64,000 nucleotides of DNA, taken from Pseudarthrobacter siccitolerans (GTDB taxonomy: Bacteria; Actinomycetota; Actinomycetes; Actinomycetales; Micrococcaceae). This document shows positions 53,891 through 62,394 of this stretch, piece by piece. Where the stretch lies: contig NZ_CAQI01000053.1 in assembly GCF_001046895.1 (NCBI RefSeq), positions 310,001 to 374,000 of the forward strand. Reading direction: 5' to 3'. A program made the translations under genes and the position numbers. Under the pieces are notes generated by a model, which worked only from the letters and a program-made list of their open reading frames with translations, was not told the origin of the DNA and searched no databases. Within the stretch, counting starts at the first letter, position 1; each line of letters opens with the position of its first letter.

Positions 53891-54382
53891 ATGGGCAAGC
53901 GCGGGCTGCTTTTGGCGCTCATAACGACGGCGGGACTGGTTACCGCGTGCGGGCCCGGCCCCGGCGCGGTCCCCTGCCCGGCCATCGCCCAGGCCACCGC
54001 TGTTTCTGTCACCGTCGCCGCCGGCTACGCGCCGCAGGTGGAGAAGCTGCACCTGTTGGCCTGCCAGGACGGGCAGTGCACGGAAGAAGATGTAGAGCTG
54101 CGCCCCGGCAGCGCGTCGATCGACCAGGGCTGCACCCCGGAGGGCATCTGCTCCGCCACGGCGTCGCCTGACGGGACCAAGATCGCCGCACTGTTCCTGG
54201 AAACCCTGACGGAATCCCCCATGACAGTCACGGCTTCCGCAACGGCCCCTGACGGATCAGCCCTGCCCGTCCGGACCCTGGATTTCCGGCCGCGGGCCGA
54301 CTACCCCTTCGGGGAGCAGTGCGGCAGGTTCATTTCCGCGTCCGTGCTGCTGGACGCCCAGGGACTGCGGGAAACCCCCTGA
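53891..54382 (+). CDS. Putative lipoprotein
   Basis: 163 aa. Signal peptide MGKRGLLLALITTAGLVTACG with lipobox VTAC. The mature part has four cysteines that could pair, in ACQDGQCTEED and GCTPEGICSAT. The rest is beta-rich. No known domain; function unknown. Confidence 0.75.
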   Translation: MGKRGLLLALITTAGLVTACGPGPGAVPCPAIAQATAVSVTVAAGYAPQVEKLHLLACQDGQCTEEDVELRPGSASIDQGCTPEGICSATASPDGTKIAALFLETLTESPMTVTASATAPDGSALPVRTLDFRPRADYPFGEQCGRFISASVLLDAQGLRETP

Positions 54383-54384
54383 TC

Positions 54385-54606
54385 CTAGAAGAGGGTGGGC
54401 TGGCCGAAGTTGTCCTCTGCGGAAGGCTCGGGGCCGCCGGCTCCGGCCGCCCCTTCCGGCGACCACTCAAAGCCCAAGTCGGCGAGGAGTTCCTCGACGG
54501 ATATCTGCCCCTCCAGCACTGCGATTTCCGGGGTGATGTCTTCGAGGTCGAGCCGTTCCATGGCATCGAGCATATTCGCAGGAGTCCGCTCCAGCGGTGC
54601 GAACAC
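54385..54606 (-). CDS. Small acidic hypothetical protein
   Basis: 73 aa from a GTG at 54606, or 62 aa from ATG 54573; neither has a strong ribosome site. The helical, acidic core (ANMLDAMERLDLEDITPEIAVLEGQISVEELLADLGFEWSPEG) reads like a real protein, with a disordered C-terminal tail. Function unknown. Convergent with the lipoprotein gene. Confidence 0.5.
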   Translation of the reverse strand: MFAPLERTPANMLDAMERLDLEDITPEIAVLEGQISVEELLADLGFEWSPEGAAGAGGPEPSAEDNFGQPTLF

Positions 54607-54650
54607 ACCGCCGCGCCGTCATTCGGGCTGTTCAGGCACTCCCGGCGGGC

Positions 54651-55346
54651 CTACGGCTCGCCGAAGCCGGCCTGCACCAGCCCGCCGACGTAGTTCACGG
54701 CGCGTTCGGCGTCTGCGCCCCACGCTTCGATATGCAGCACGGACCCCTTGCCCGCCGCCAGGGTCATCAGCGCGGTCATGGAAGTGGCGTCCACGCCGTT
54801 GATTTGGACTTCGGCATCCAGGGACGAGAGGCCCCCGGCGATCTTGGCCGCCGGCCGCGCATGCATGCCGGCCTGGTTGATGAGCTCAAAGTCGCCGGTG
54901 AAGTCCGGGCCGGACCCGGTGACGGAACCTTCCGCCACCTCCTGGACTGCAGGGTTTTTGGGGTGCCGGGCCGGGCCGCGGACGGCTTCCGCTGCCCGCT
55001 TGACCGCCTGTACGTCCCCGCCGCCCTGGGCCGCCACCGCCGCGGCCACAAGACCTTCCACCAGCGGCGCGTCCGCCAGCACCACCCCGGCTGGGTTCTC
55101 CACGAATTCCAGCGCCGATTCCGCGGTCATCACGGCCGACCCCAGATCGGTGAGGATCACCGCACCACCGCCGTTGGGCACCTTGTCCAGCGCGGCCATC
55201 ACCTTCTCCAGGCTGGTGCCAATCCGTCCATCGGTGGTGCCGCCGGCTGGCAGGATCACGACGTCAGGCGCCATTTGCGCGGCAAGTTCCGCGGCGCCGT
55301 CGGCAATCTTTTCACTATGGGAAACCACCACGATGCTGACGGTCAC
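54651..55346 (-). CDS. dhaM: Dihydroxyacetone kinase phosphotransfer subunit DhaM
   Basis: 231 aa. N-terminal mannose-type EIIA domain with phospho-His in VVSHSEKIADG (H10) and PAGGTTDGRIGTS, a linker, then an HPr-like domain with GMHARPAAKI (H162). It relays phosphate from the PTS to the DhaL-bound ADP. Compared with E. coli DhaM, the EI-like third domain is absent. GTG start overlaps the dhaL stop by 4 nt. Confidence 0.93.
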   Translation of the reverse strand: MTVSIVVVSHSEKIADGAAELAAQMAPDVVILPAGGTTDGRIGTSLEKVMAALDKVPNGGGAVILTDLGSAVMTAESALEFVENPAGVVLADAPLVEGLVAAAVAAQGGGDVQAVKRAAEAVRGPARHPKNPAVQEVAEGSVTGSGPDFTGDFELINQAGMHARPAAKIAGGLSSLDAEVQINGVDATSMTALMTLAAGKGSVLHIEAWGADAERAVNYVGGLVQAGFGEP

Positions 55347-55975
55347 GCAGCCGCCTTCGCAGCGGCGCGCATAATCAGGGCGCTGGAAGCCGCGCCGGGA
55401 TCGCGGTGCCCGGCGCTCCGCTCCCCGAGGTAGCTGGCCCGCCCTTTCCGTGCCACCAGCGGATCGGTGGCCACTGCCCCCGCCTCCGCGGCCTCGGCGG
55501 CGGCAACCAGGACAGTCAACGGATCCGTGCTGCCGTTTGCGGCCGCACGGCCTGCTGCTTCGGCCGCCGGTGTCCAGGCGTCCACCATGGTTTTGTCCCC
55601 CGGCTCCGCTTTCCCACGGGCCACAATGCCGTCCCGGGCCGCGGTGAGGGCGCCGGCCCAGGCGGCAGGATCGATCTCGGCGGCGTCTCCCAGAGACGTT
55701 GCCGCGCGCAGGAATGCCGTGCCGTACAGCGGACCCGCAGCCCCGCCCACCTTGGACATCAGGGTCATGGCCGTGAGTTTCAATGCCGCAGCCGGGGTTT
55801 CGGGCGGCGATTCTGCCAGCTTGTCCAGGACAGCCTGGAAGCCGCGGTCCATGTTCTCGCCGTGGTCCGAATCCCCGATGGCCCGGTCCAGCTCGATCAG
55901 TTCCACCCGGTGCTCCGCCATGGCCTGCGCGCACAGCGTCAGCCACTTCACCGTCCAGTTGACATCCAGGACCAC
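55343..55975 (-). CDS. dhaL: Dihydroxyacetone kinase ADP-binding subunit DhaL
   Basis: 210 aa. Metal/ADP site DRAIGDSDHGENMDRG near residues 30-45 and KVGGAAGPLYGTAFLRAA are typical, with DPGAASSALI near the end. It carries ADP that DhaM re-phosphorylates, and phosphorylates DHA held on DhaK. GTG start, 2 nt after the dhaK stop. Confidence 0.94.
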   Translation of the reverse strand: MVLDVNWTVKWLTLCAQAMAEHRVELIELDRAIGDSDHGENMDRGFQAVLDKLAESPPETPAAALKLTAMTLMSKVGGAAGPLYGTAFLRAATSLGDAAEIDPAAWAGALTAARDGIVARGKAEPGDKTMVDAWTPAAEAAGRAAANGSTDPLTVLVAAAEAAEAGAVATDPLVARKGRASYLGERSAGHRDPGAASSALIMRAAAKAAA

Positions 55976-55977
55976 GG

Positions 55978-56979
55978 CTACACGCCCCAACGCAGTGCTG
56001 CAGTGTGTACCGGCGCATCCCACAGTTCCGTCAGTTCGTCGTCCAGTCTCAACACGGAGATGGAGCAGCCCTGCATTTCCAGCGCGGTGATGTAATTGCC
56101 CACCAGGGACCGCTCGACGGCGGCGCCGCGGCTTGCGAGCACCTGCGCGGCCCGCCGGTACACGATGTACAACTCGCTCAGCGGAGTGCCGCCCATGCCG
56201 TTGACAAACAACAGCACCCTGTCCCCGGCGGTGATCCCCAGATCGGTGAGCACTGGTTCCAGCAGCCGGTCGGTGATCCCGTCCGCGTTTTCCATGGGGA
56301 TGCGGTGCCGGCCGGGTTCACCATGGATCCCGATGCCGATCTCGATTTCGTCCTCGGCCAGATCGAAGCTTGGCGAGCCCGCGTGCGGGACGGTGCAGGC
56401 AGACAGCGCCACACCCATGGTGCGGACGTTGCTGTTGACCCGTTCTCCGATCGCGGCCACCGCATCCAGGTCGTCGCCGCGTTCGGCAGCAGCACCGGCG
56501 ATCTTTTCCACCAACACCGTTCCGCCCACGCCGCGGCGGCCCGCCGTGTACAGCGAGTCCTCCACGGCCACATCGTCGTTGACCAGGACTGTCCGTACGT
56601 TCACGCCCTCAGCCTCGGAAAGTTCCGCTGCGGTTTCAAAGTTCAGCACGTCGCCGGTGTAGTTCTTGACGATGTGCACGACGCCGGCACCTGAGTTGAC
56701 GGCGAGCGTCGCCGGAAGGATCTGGTCCGGCGTGGGCGAGGTGAACACAGCCCCCGGGACGGCGGCGTCGAGCATGCCCCTGCCCACGAAGCCGGCGTGG
56801 AGCGGTTCGTGGCCGCTGCCGCCGCCCGAGACGAGTCCTACTTTCCCACTGACCGGCGCGTCCTTGCGTGTGATGTACGTGGGATCTGAACTGACGTTTA
56901 CAAGGTCTGCGTGCGCCTGGCCGAAACCCTGCACTGATTCCTCAACTACCGTCTTTGGATCGTTGATGAGCTTTTTCAT
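55978..56979 (-). CDS. dhaK: Dihydroxyacetone kinase substrate-binding subunit DhaK
   Basis: 333 aa. MKKLINDPKTVVEESVQGFGQAH start, GLVSGGGSGHEPLHAGFVG, and the His that binds dihydroxyacetone covalently in IGIGIHGEPGRHR are visible. ATG 56979 has an AGGAGC site; the longer open frame upstream is Arg-rich. First gene of dhaKLM. Confidence 0.96.
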   Translation of the reverse strand: MKKLINDPKTVVEESVQGFGQAHADLVNVSSDPTYITRKDAPVSGKVGLVSGGGSGHEPLHAGFVGRGMLDAAVPGAVFTSPTPDQILPATLAVNSGAGVVHIVKNYTGDVLNFETAAELSEAEGVNVRTVLVNDDVAVEDSLYTAGRRGVGGTVLVEKIAGAAAERGDDLDAVAAIGERVNSNVRTMGVALSACTVPHAGSPSFDLAEDEIEIGIGIHGEPGRHRIPMENADGITDRLLEPVLTDLGITAGDRVLLFVNGMGGTPLSELYIVYRRAAQVLASRGAAVERSLVGNYITALEMQGCSISVLRLDDELTELWDAPVHTAALRWGV

Positions 56980-57075
56980 GGCGTTGCTCCTGGCATGGTT
57001 CCTGGAGGGTGACATTTCCGACCCTACTACCGGCAGGCGGCGAGGCGGTAGGGCGCGGATCCGCACAGGTACAGA

Positions 57076-57105
57076 AAAGGGACAGCCCCCAATGACTGTC
57101 CCTTT
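57076..57105 (-). terminator. Rho-independent terminator downstream of the ArgA-like gene
   Basis: AAAGGGACAG (57076-57085) pairs perfectly with CTGTCCCTTT (57096-57105), loop 10 nt; on the minus strand it is followed by TCTG after a CCCTTTT stretch. It lies in the 292-bp gap between the minus-strand acetyltransferase stop (57272) and dhaK, and prevents readthrough into dhaKLM. The remaining gap shows no gene. Confidence 0.7.
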
Positions 57106-57271
57106 CCCTGGGCCCCCAACCCGGCCGCAGCCAGTTTATCCATCAAATCGAGTAAAACAAAGCTGGTCAGCGCGGTGCAGTAGCTATTTCTTGACCTGAG
57201 GAAGGCGGCCAGGCGGGGGCTGGGGCAGTTCCTGGCGTTTCGTCCCGCCAGTAGTTTTGGGAGCAGTCTCG

Positions 57272-57781
57272 TCAGAGGAACTTGATCATCCGGGTGTTGC
57301 CAAGGGTGTTCGGCTTCACCCGGGCCAGGTCCAGGAACTCCGCCACGCCTTCGTCATGGGACCGGAGCAGCTCCGAGTAGACGGTGGGGTCAACGGCGGA
57401 TTGGTCTGCCATGACTTCAAAGCCGTGGCGCTTGAAGAAGTCCACCTCGAAGGTGAGGCAAAAGACGCGCGCGACTCCCAGTGCACGGGCCTCCTCAAGC
57501 AGGCTCTCCACCAATACGTGGCCAACACCGCGCCCGCGCCAGTCTTCGGAAGCAGCAAGGGTGCGCACCTCAGCCAGGTCTTCCCACATCACGTGGAGCG
57601 CTCCGCAGCCGATCACGTCGCCGTTGTCCGCCTCGGCGATGCGGAACTCCTGCAGGCTCTCGTAATACGCCACTGTTTCCTTGGCCATCAGGATCCGTTG
57701 CTCTGCCAGCGGCGCAACAAGTTTCTTGATGGCGGACACATCGCTGGTGCGGGCTGGGCGGATATGGAAGGAGTCAGTCAC
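57272..57781 (-). CDS. argA: Amino-acid N-acetyltransferase (ArgA-like GNAT)
   Basis: 169 aa GNAT. AEVRTLAASEDWRGRGVGHVLVESLLEEARALG is the acetyl-CoA-binding motif, followed by VFCLTFEVDFFKRHGFEVM. The short single-domain form matches actinobacterial N-acetylglutamate synthase, the first step of arginine synthesis. The GTG start gives TDSFHIRPARTSDVSAI. Other acetyl acceptors are possible. Confidence 0.85.
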   Translation of the reverse strand: MTDSFHIRPARTSDVSAIKKLVAPLAEQRILMAKETVAYYESLQEFRIAEADNGDVIGCGALHVMWEDLAEVRTLAASEDWRGRGVGHVLVESLLEEARALGVARVFCLTFEVDFFKRHGFEVMADQSAVDPTVYSELLRSHDEGVAEFLDLARVKPNTLGNTRMIKFL

Positions 57782-58016
57782 AGAGCCATCCTAGTTCGCC
57801 TCACTGACAGCCTTGAGCTTCACTGTTCCGGCTACTGTTCTTCACAAAGAAGCTGAGTTGAAGCTCTGCTTACGCTCGGACACGAGAACCTCTGCGGAGT
57901 GTGAAGACTTCTGCGTCCACATCCGGCAGCGTTTGCGGACGCGGGCTGGCAACAACCAGTGTTGCGGATGTTATCCACGTCACCCTAAAGGTGCAGCCGC
58001 ACAACCCGGAGGAAAA

Positions 58017-59477
58017 ATGGCCATAGGCTCCCCCACGCTGACCGATGAACCATTGGCGCAAGACGAGAAACAGGGCCTTCGGCGGTCCATGGAGGCCCGC
58101 CACCTGGTGATGATCGCCATGGGAGGTGTCATAGGGTCCGGGCTGTTCCTTAGTTCCGGCTACACCATCGCGCAGGCTGGGCCGCTGGGAGCGATCATCG
58201 CCTACCTCCTCGGCGCCGTGGTGGTGTACATGGTGATGGCATGCCTGGGTGAGCTGGCGGTGGCGTACCCGGTGTCCGGTGCCTTCCACATTTACGCTGC
58301 CAGGTCGATAGGTCCCGCCACGGGCTTTGCCACCGCCTGGCTTTACTGGCTCTGCTGGGCGGTTGCCCTGGGTTCGGAGTTCACCGCGGCCGGGCTTTTG
58401 ATGCAGCGCTGGTTCCCGGAGGTGGATGTGTGGATCTGGTGCCTTGTTTTTGCGGCCGTGCTATTCACGCTCAACGCGATCTCTTCCCGCGTGTTTGGTG
58501 AATCGGAGTTCTGGTTCGCGTTGATAAAGGTAGCCGCCGTCATCGGGCTGATTGTCCTGGGCGGGGCGGCATTGCTCGGCTTTCATCCGCTGGCCGAGAA
58601 TGGCTATCCGTTCCTCGGTGAAAACCTGAATACACCGCAGGGGCTGTTTCCCAACGGAATTACCGGCGTCCTGATCACCACGCTTGCGGTGTTCTACGCA
58701 TTCTCAGGGTCTGAACTCATTGGTGTGGCAGCGGGGGAAACGGCCAACCCCGCAGTCAATATCCCAAAGGCGATGCGAACCACCGTGATCCGCCTGATGA
58801 TTTTCTTTGTTGGCGCCATCGCTGTTATCGCCGGTACGGTGCCGTACGAGGAAACGTCGCTGGAACAGAGCCCCTTTGTCACGGTCTTCTCGCAGCTTGG
58901 CATTCCCTACGCCGCCGACGTCATGAATTTCGTCATCATCACTGCCCTTTTGTCCGCCGGGAACTGCGGCCTGTTTTCCTGCGCCCGGATGCTTTTCTCC
59001 CTGGCCGATGAGGGCCACGCCCCCAAGGCCCTGCAAAAACTCACAAAGCGCGGCATCCCCCTGCTTGCCCTGTGCGTGAGCATGCTGGGCGGCCTGGCGT
59101 CACTGATCAGCAGCGTGGTGGCGCCGACCACCGTCTACCTGGTCCTGGTCTCCGTTGCCGGTTTCGCGACCGTCGGTGTCTGGATGTCCATCACGGCGGC
59201 CCATTTCTTCCACCGCCGGAATTTCCTGCGAGCAGGCGGTGACACGGCATCGCTCCCCTACCGGGCGCCGCTCTTCCCACTGCTGCCCATAGCCGCGTTT
59301 ATCCTCTGCGTGATCTCCCTGATAGGAATAGGCTTCGACCCCACCCAAGCAACAGCCTTGTATTTCGGAATCCCCTTCGTAGCAGCCTGCTACGCCTACT
59401 TCCACTTCAAACACGCCCGCGGAAAGAAAGAAACTCACCAACCTAAGGTCCTGGTGAATACGAAAGACGCCCCCTAA
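58017..59477 (+). CDS. APC-family amino-acid permease
   Basis: 486 aa, about twelve spans. MEARHLVMIAMGGVIGSGLFLSSGYTIAQAGPLGAIIAYLLGAVVVYMVMACLGELAVAYPVSGAFHIYAARSIGP is the classic AAT-type signature. The ATG at 58017 follows CGGAGGAAAA. Substrate cannot be told. The 235-bp region upstream contains a weak 8-bp hairpin (57815-57866) but no recognisable riboswitch. Confidence 0.95.
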   Translation: MAIGSPTLTDEPLAQDEKQGLRRSMEARHLVMIAMGGVIGSGLFLSSGYTIAQAGPLGAIIAYLLGAVVVYMVMACLGELAVAYPVSGAFHIYAARSIGPATGFATAWLYWLCWAVALGSEFTAAGLLMQRWFPEVDVWIWCLVFAAVLFTLNAISSRVFGESEFWFALIKVAAVIGLIVLGGAALLGFHPLAENGYPFLGENLNTPQGLFPNGITGVLITTLAVFYAFSGSELIGVAAGETANPAVNIPKAMRTTVIRLMIFFVGAIAVIAGTVPYEETSLEQSPFVTVFSQLGIPYAADVMNFVIITALLSAGNCGLFSCARMLFSLADEGHAPKALQKLTKRGIPLLALCVSMLGGLASLISSVVAPTTVYLVLVSVAGFATVGVWMSITAAHFFHRRNFLRAGGDTASLPYRAPLFPLLPIAAFILCVISLIGIGFDPTQATALYFGIPFVAACYAYFHFKHARGKKETHQPKVLVNTKDAP

Positions 59478-59520
59478 CCCACAAAAAGCAAGGCGCGGGG
59501 CGTTCCGGCTGGTGAGAGAC

Positions 59521-59569
59521 TGCGCTCGAAGGCACACGCCAGTCAGAAGGCGACAAGGGAGGGCGCGCA
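59521..59569. repeat. Possible decayed copy of the hairpin element at 59611-59682
   Basis: GTCAGAAGGCGACAAGGGAG (from 59542) resembles the conserved loop of the intact element and is bordered by CGCC and GGCG and, further out, TGCGC and GCGCA. The spacing is altered and the stem weak, so it may be a degraded relative or chance. Confidence 0.35.
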
Positions 59570-59610
59570 TTTTGCATCACGTGCCTAGGCGACCGCCAGC
59601 ACGAGGTGAA

Positions 59611-59682
59611 GGAGGCTGGGACATTTACGTAGCTTGCGTCAGAGCGACGAAGGAGCAGCAAGCGGTAAATGTCCCAGCCTCC
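59611..59682 (+). repeat. Hairpin element 1 with conserved 20-nt loop
   Basis: Stem of 18 bp (59611-59628 with 59665-59682), a small internal loop (GTA against G), an inner 6-bp stem GCTTGC/GCAAGC (59632-59637, 59658-59663) and a 20-nt loop (59638-59657) containing AGCGACGAAGGAGCA. A second element with the same loop but different stems is at 62055-62116. It lies after the APC permease gene, on its sense strand. Confidence 0.85.
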
Positions 59683-59750
59683 GAGCCGGAGGCGATTAGG
59701 GCCTCGGAGTCGGGAGCCGGAGGCGATCAGAGCACCACCCCCGAGAGGGG

Positions 59751-61874
59751 CTAAAGTCCCAGCTCGGAAGGCAATGGCACATCCTGGTCCAGGACGTTCC
59801 GGGCCAGGAAGTGCTCTACGACCCCGTACCAGACCTTCGCATGCTGCGGCTGCAGGACCCAGTGGTTTTCGTCCGGGAAGTACAGGAAGCGGTGCGGGGT
59901 GCGGCCGTCCTGGTCTGCGGCGAGCTGGGACTTGGACAGCAGTTCGTACCAAAGGCGCAGCCCCTCGCCAATAGGGACGCGGTAGTCTTTGTCGCCGTGG
60001 ATCACCAGCATGGGCGTGCTGATCTTTTCGACGTGTTGGTGCGGTGAGTTCTCCCGCGCCATCTCTTCGGTCATTTCCTTGAGCCAGTATTGGGAGGCGT
60101 CCGTGGTGGGGCCGAACTGGTCCAGGGCCCAAAGGCTGGCGTGGGTCACCACGGCCTTGAACCTGTCGGTCTGGCCGGCGACCCAGTTGGCCATGTAGCC
60201 GCCGAAGGAGCCGCCCATGGCGGCGGTGCGTTCCGCGTTGATATCGGGCCGGTCCACGGTAGCGTCAGTTACCGCCATCAGGTCGGTGAACGGTGCCTTG
60301 CCCCAGGCACCCCACCCGCGCTGGATGTAGTTCTGGCCGTAGCCGGTGGAGAGTGCGGGGTCCGGCAGGAGCACGGCGTAGCCCTTGGCAGTGAGCAGCC
60401 AGGGGTTCCAACGCCAGGTCCAGGCATTCCAGGATCCCAGCGGGCCGCCGTGGATCCACAGGAGCATCGGAGCCGGGGACTCCGCGGAGGCCCCCTCAGG
60501 CAGCGCCAGGTAGGCCGGAACACGCGAACCGTCAACTGCTGTGGCCGCGATCCGTTCAAGCCTGCCGGAGCGGACGGGGCGGTCTGCAGGGGCCGGCAGG
60601 CGGGTGGTTTCCCCGGTCTGCAGGTCGATGCGCACCGCCTCAGGCGGAAACTCGTACGAACTGCGGAGGGCATAGGCGTGGCGTCCGTCGGGTGAAATTA
60701 CGACGTCGGTGTATGCCGCCGCGTCCTGCGTCACCCGGGAAACGCCCACCTCAGCGGCAGCAGCCGGAACGCTGATGCGGAAAACCGGCGACGCGCCGTC
60801 GTCGTCCGCCGTGACCAGGAGGGCGGAACCATCCGGCAACCAGGCTGCGGGCTTGGCCCAGCGGTCCCAGTCGTGCGCCAGGGGCGTGAGCCGGGCTGTT
60901 CCCGGCTCCACCTCGTCGGATACGTCCAGGAGGTGCAGTTTGACCTGGGGAGCCTGGTGCGGGGTGCTGTCGCTTTCGCTGACCACCACCAGGGTGTTTC
61001 CGTCCGGGCTGACGGGGCCAGGGAAGTAGCTCATGCCTTCGTGGTCCAGGAGTACCTTTGTGGTTCCGGATGCTGCGTCAACGGCCACCAGGATGGAGCG
61101 GCTGTCTGCCTTTGCCAGCGGCCTGGTGTAGCTCGTGTAGATGGTCCGGCCGTCGGGGCTGACAGAGGTCTCGGCTTCGCGCAGCCGTGGTCCCGCGTCC
61201 GGGGTGAGGTTCCGCAGTGCCAGCGGGGCGGCAGCGTCCACGGTGGCGGGCTTCCCAGGTTCCTGGTCCTTTCCGGGCTCGACGGCGAAGAGGCGCGGCT
61301 GCCCGGGCCCCAGGTCCGCGTCCCAGTACCGCACCGGATATTCGCTGTGCAGGATGGCGGAGACTTTGTTGTCCTTGCGCGCTTTGCGGCGTTCGGCGTC
61401 GTCTTCCTCATCAGCCGAACCGGCGAGGACTTCCGCCACCACGAAGGTGGCGTCAGCGTTCCTGGCAGTCAATACCGAGGACACACCGCCTGGCCGGTTG
61501 AGCACCACGCGGGCCTCACCGCCACCCGCGGGCAGCAGCCAGAGGGCGTTGACGGGATCGCCCTCGGGGCTTTCGGGGTCCGGCCGCGCAGAAGTGAAGT
61601 AGACGTCGCCGTTGGCTGCGAATGCCGCCCCGGCCTCGCCCTTGGTGCTGCGGGTGATCCGGCGCGCCTGCTTCTGCCCGGCAGGATCAAGCTCCCACAG
61701 CGCTGTGGCATATTCGGTGCCTTTGCCGTTCAGGGTGGCCACGGTAGTGACCAGCCGTGTGCCATCCGGGCTTAACGCCAGCCCGCTCACCCGCGGAATG
61801 GCGAGGTAATGGTCAAGGTCGTGAAAAGGAGTCAAAGGTCGCTCTTCCGGGATCACCGGTTCCAAGTTAGCCAT
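59751..61874 (-). CDS. S9-family peptidase (acylaminoacyl/prolyl oligopeptidase type)
   Basis: 707 aa from ATG 61874 (a TTG lies four codons upstream). N-terminal beta-propeller with repeated PDG blades, and a C-terminal alpha/beta hydrolase. Ser is in AAMGGSFGGYMANW, Asp in VIHGDKDYRVPIGEG and His in FPDENHWVLQP. Cytoplasmic peptide breakdown is the likely role. No signal peptide. Confidence 0.93.
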   Translation of the reverse strand: MANLEPVIPEERPLTPFHDLDHYLAIPRVSGLALSPDGTRLVTTVATLNGKGTEYATALWELDPAGQKQARRITRSTKGEAGAAFAANGDVYFTSARPDPESPEGDPVNALWLLPAGGGEARVVLNRPGGVSSVLTARNADATFVVAEVLAGSADEEDDAERRKARKDNKVSAILHSEYPVRYWDADLGPGQPRLFAVEPGKDQEPGKPATVDAAAPLALRNLTPDAGPRLREAETSVSPDGRTIYTSYTRPLAKADSRSILVAVDAASGTTKVLLDHEGMSYFPGPVSPDGNTLVVVSESDSTPHQAPQVKLHLLDVSDEVEPGTARLTPLAHDWDRWAKPAAWLPDGSALLVTADDDGASPVFRISVPAAAAEVGVSRVTQDAAAYTDVVISPDGRHAYALRSSYEFPPEAVRIDLQTGETTRLPAPADRPVRSGRLERIAATAVDGSRVPAYLALPEGASAESPAPMLLWIHGGPLGSWNAWTWRWNPWLLTAKGYAVLLPDPALSTGYGQNYIQRGWGAWGKAPFTDLMAVTDATVDRPDINAERTAAMGGSFGGYMANWVAGQTDRFKAVVTHASLWALDQFGPTTDASQYWLKEMTEEMARENSPHQHVEKISTPMLVIHGDKDYRVPIGEGLRLWYELLSKSQLAADQDGRTPHRFLYFPDENHWVLQPQHAKVWYGVVEHFLARNVLDQDVPLPSELGL

Positions 61875-61886
61875 GCCCCGATTCAA

Positions 61887-62054
61887 CCCGAGTTGTGCTT
61901 CCAGTCACAACCGCCACCCGCACCCGGGTTTGTCTCCGTGGCCAGTCCGCACCCGTCCCGGCGCCCGGCTTTGGTACTTTCCCGCGGCTGGGTCCGCTCC
62001 GGCCCCGGCGCCCCGGGTTTGGGTGCATTCCTGTGGCTGGGTCCGGAGCCGGCC
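61887..62054. repeat. Three diverged ~40-48-bp tandem copies upstream of the peptidase
   Basis: Segments beginning GGTTTG (61927), GGCTTTGGT (61967) and GGGTTTGGG (62015) share a GTGGCTGGGTCCG-like end and a CCCGGCGCCC spacer. They fall between the peptidase start and hairpin element 2. No open frame there reads like a protein. Confidence 0.55.
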
Positions 62055-62116
62055 ATCAGAGATTTCCCGGCGCCTGCTCCTTCGTCGCTTTGACGGCGCC
62101 TACATAAATCCCTGAT
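62055..62116 (-). repeat. Hairpin element 2 with conserved 20-nt loop
   Basis: On the minus strand, an outer 11-bp stem (62055-62065 with 62106-62116, one G-U) and an inner 6-bp GGCGCC/GGCGCC stem enclose a 20-nt loop that differs from that of element 1 at one base. The loop contains AAGCGACGAAGGAGCA. It lies downstream of clpC on the sense strand. Confidence 0.85.
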
Positions 62117-62348
62117 GCCCGGCACCTCGCACGGAAGGACCGGATGGGCCGCGGCAGGACGACAGCACAAACGGCCCGCGGCCGCAAAAACGGCCCCGGT
62201 CAGCACCGTTCATGCGGGGCAGGGCCGCTCAAGTCCCCAACCTGTGGCGGCACGTCCTGTCTGAGCACTAGCGAGGGCGCCGGTGCCGGAGCGAACCCAG
62301 CCGACGGGACCCGCGGACTCAACCTTTGGGTGGTGCGGGTTAAAAGCG

Positions 62349-62383
62349 AAAGCCCCGCCTGCTCTGGGAGCAGGCGGGGCTTT
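62349..62383 (-). terminator. Strong terminator of clpC
   Basis: AAAGCCCCGCCTGCTC (62349-62364) pairs perfectly with 62368-62383 across a 3-nt loop; on the minus strand TTTCGCTTTTA follows. It begins 11 bp past the clpC stop. The ~230 bp between it and hairpin element 2 shows no gene. Confidence 0.9.
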
Positions 62384-62394
62384 CGGGTGATGCT

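Noticed and set aside
57782..58016. Riboswitch upstream of the amino-acid permease
   Set aside because: No glycine, lysine, guanidine or SAM core could be recognised; only a weak 8-bp hairpin is present.
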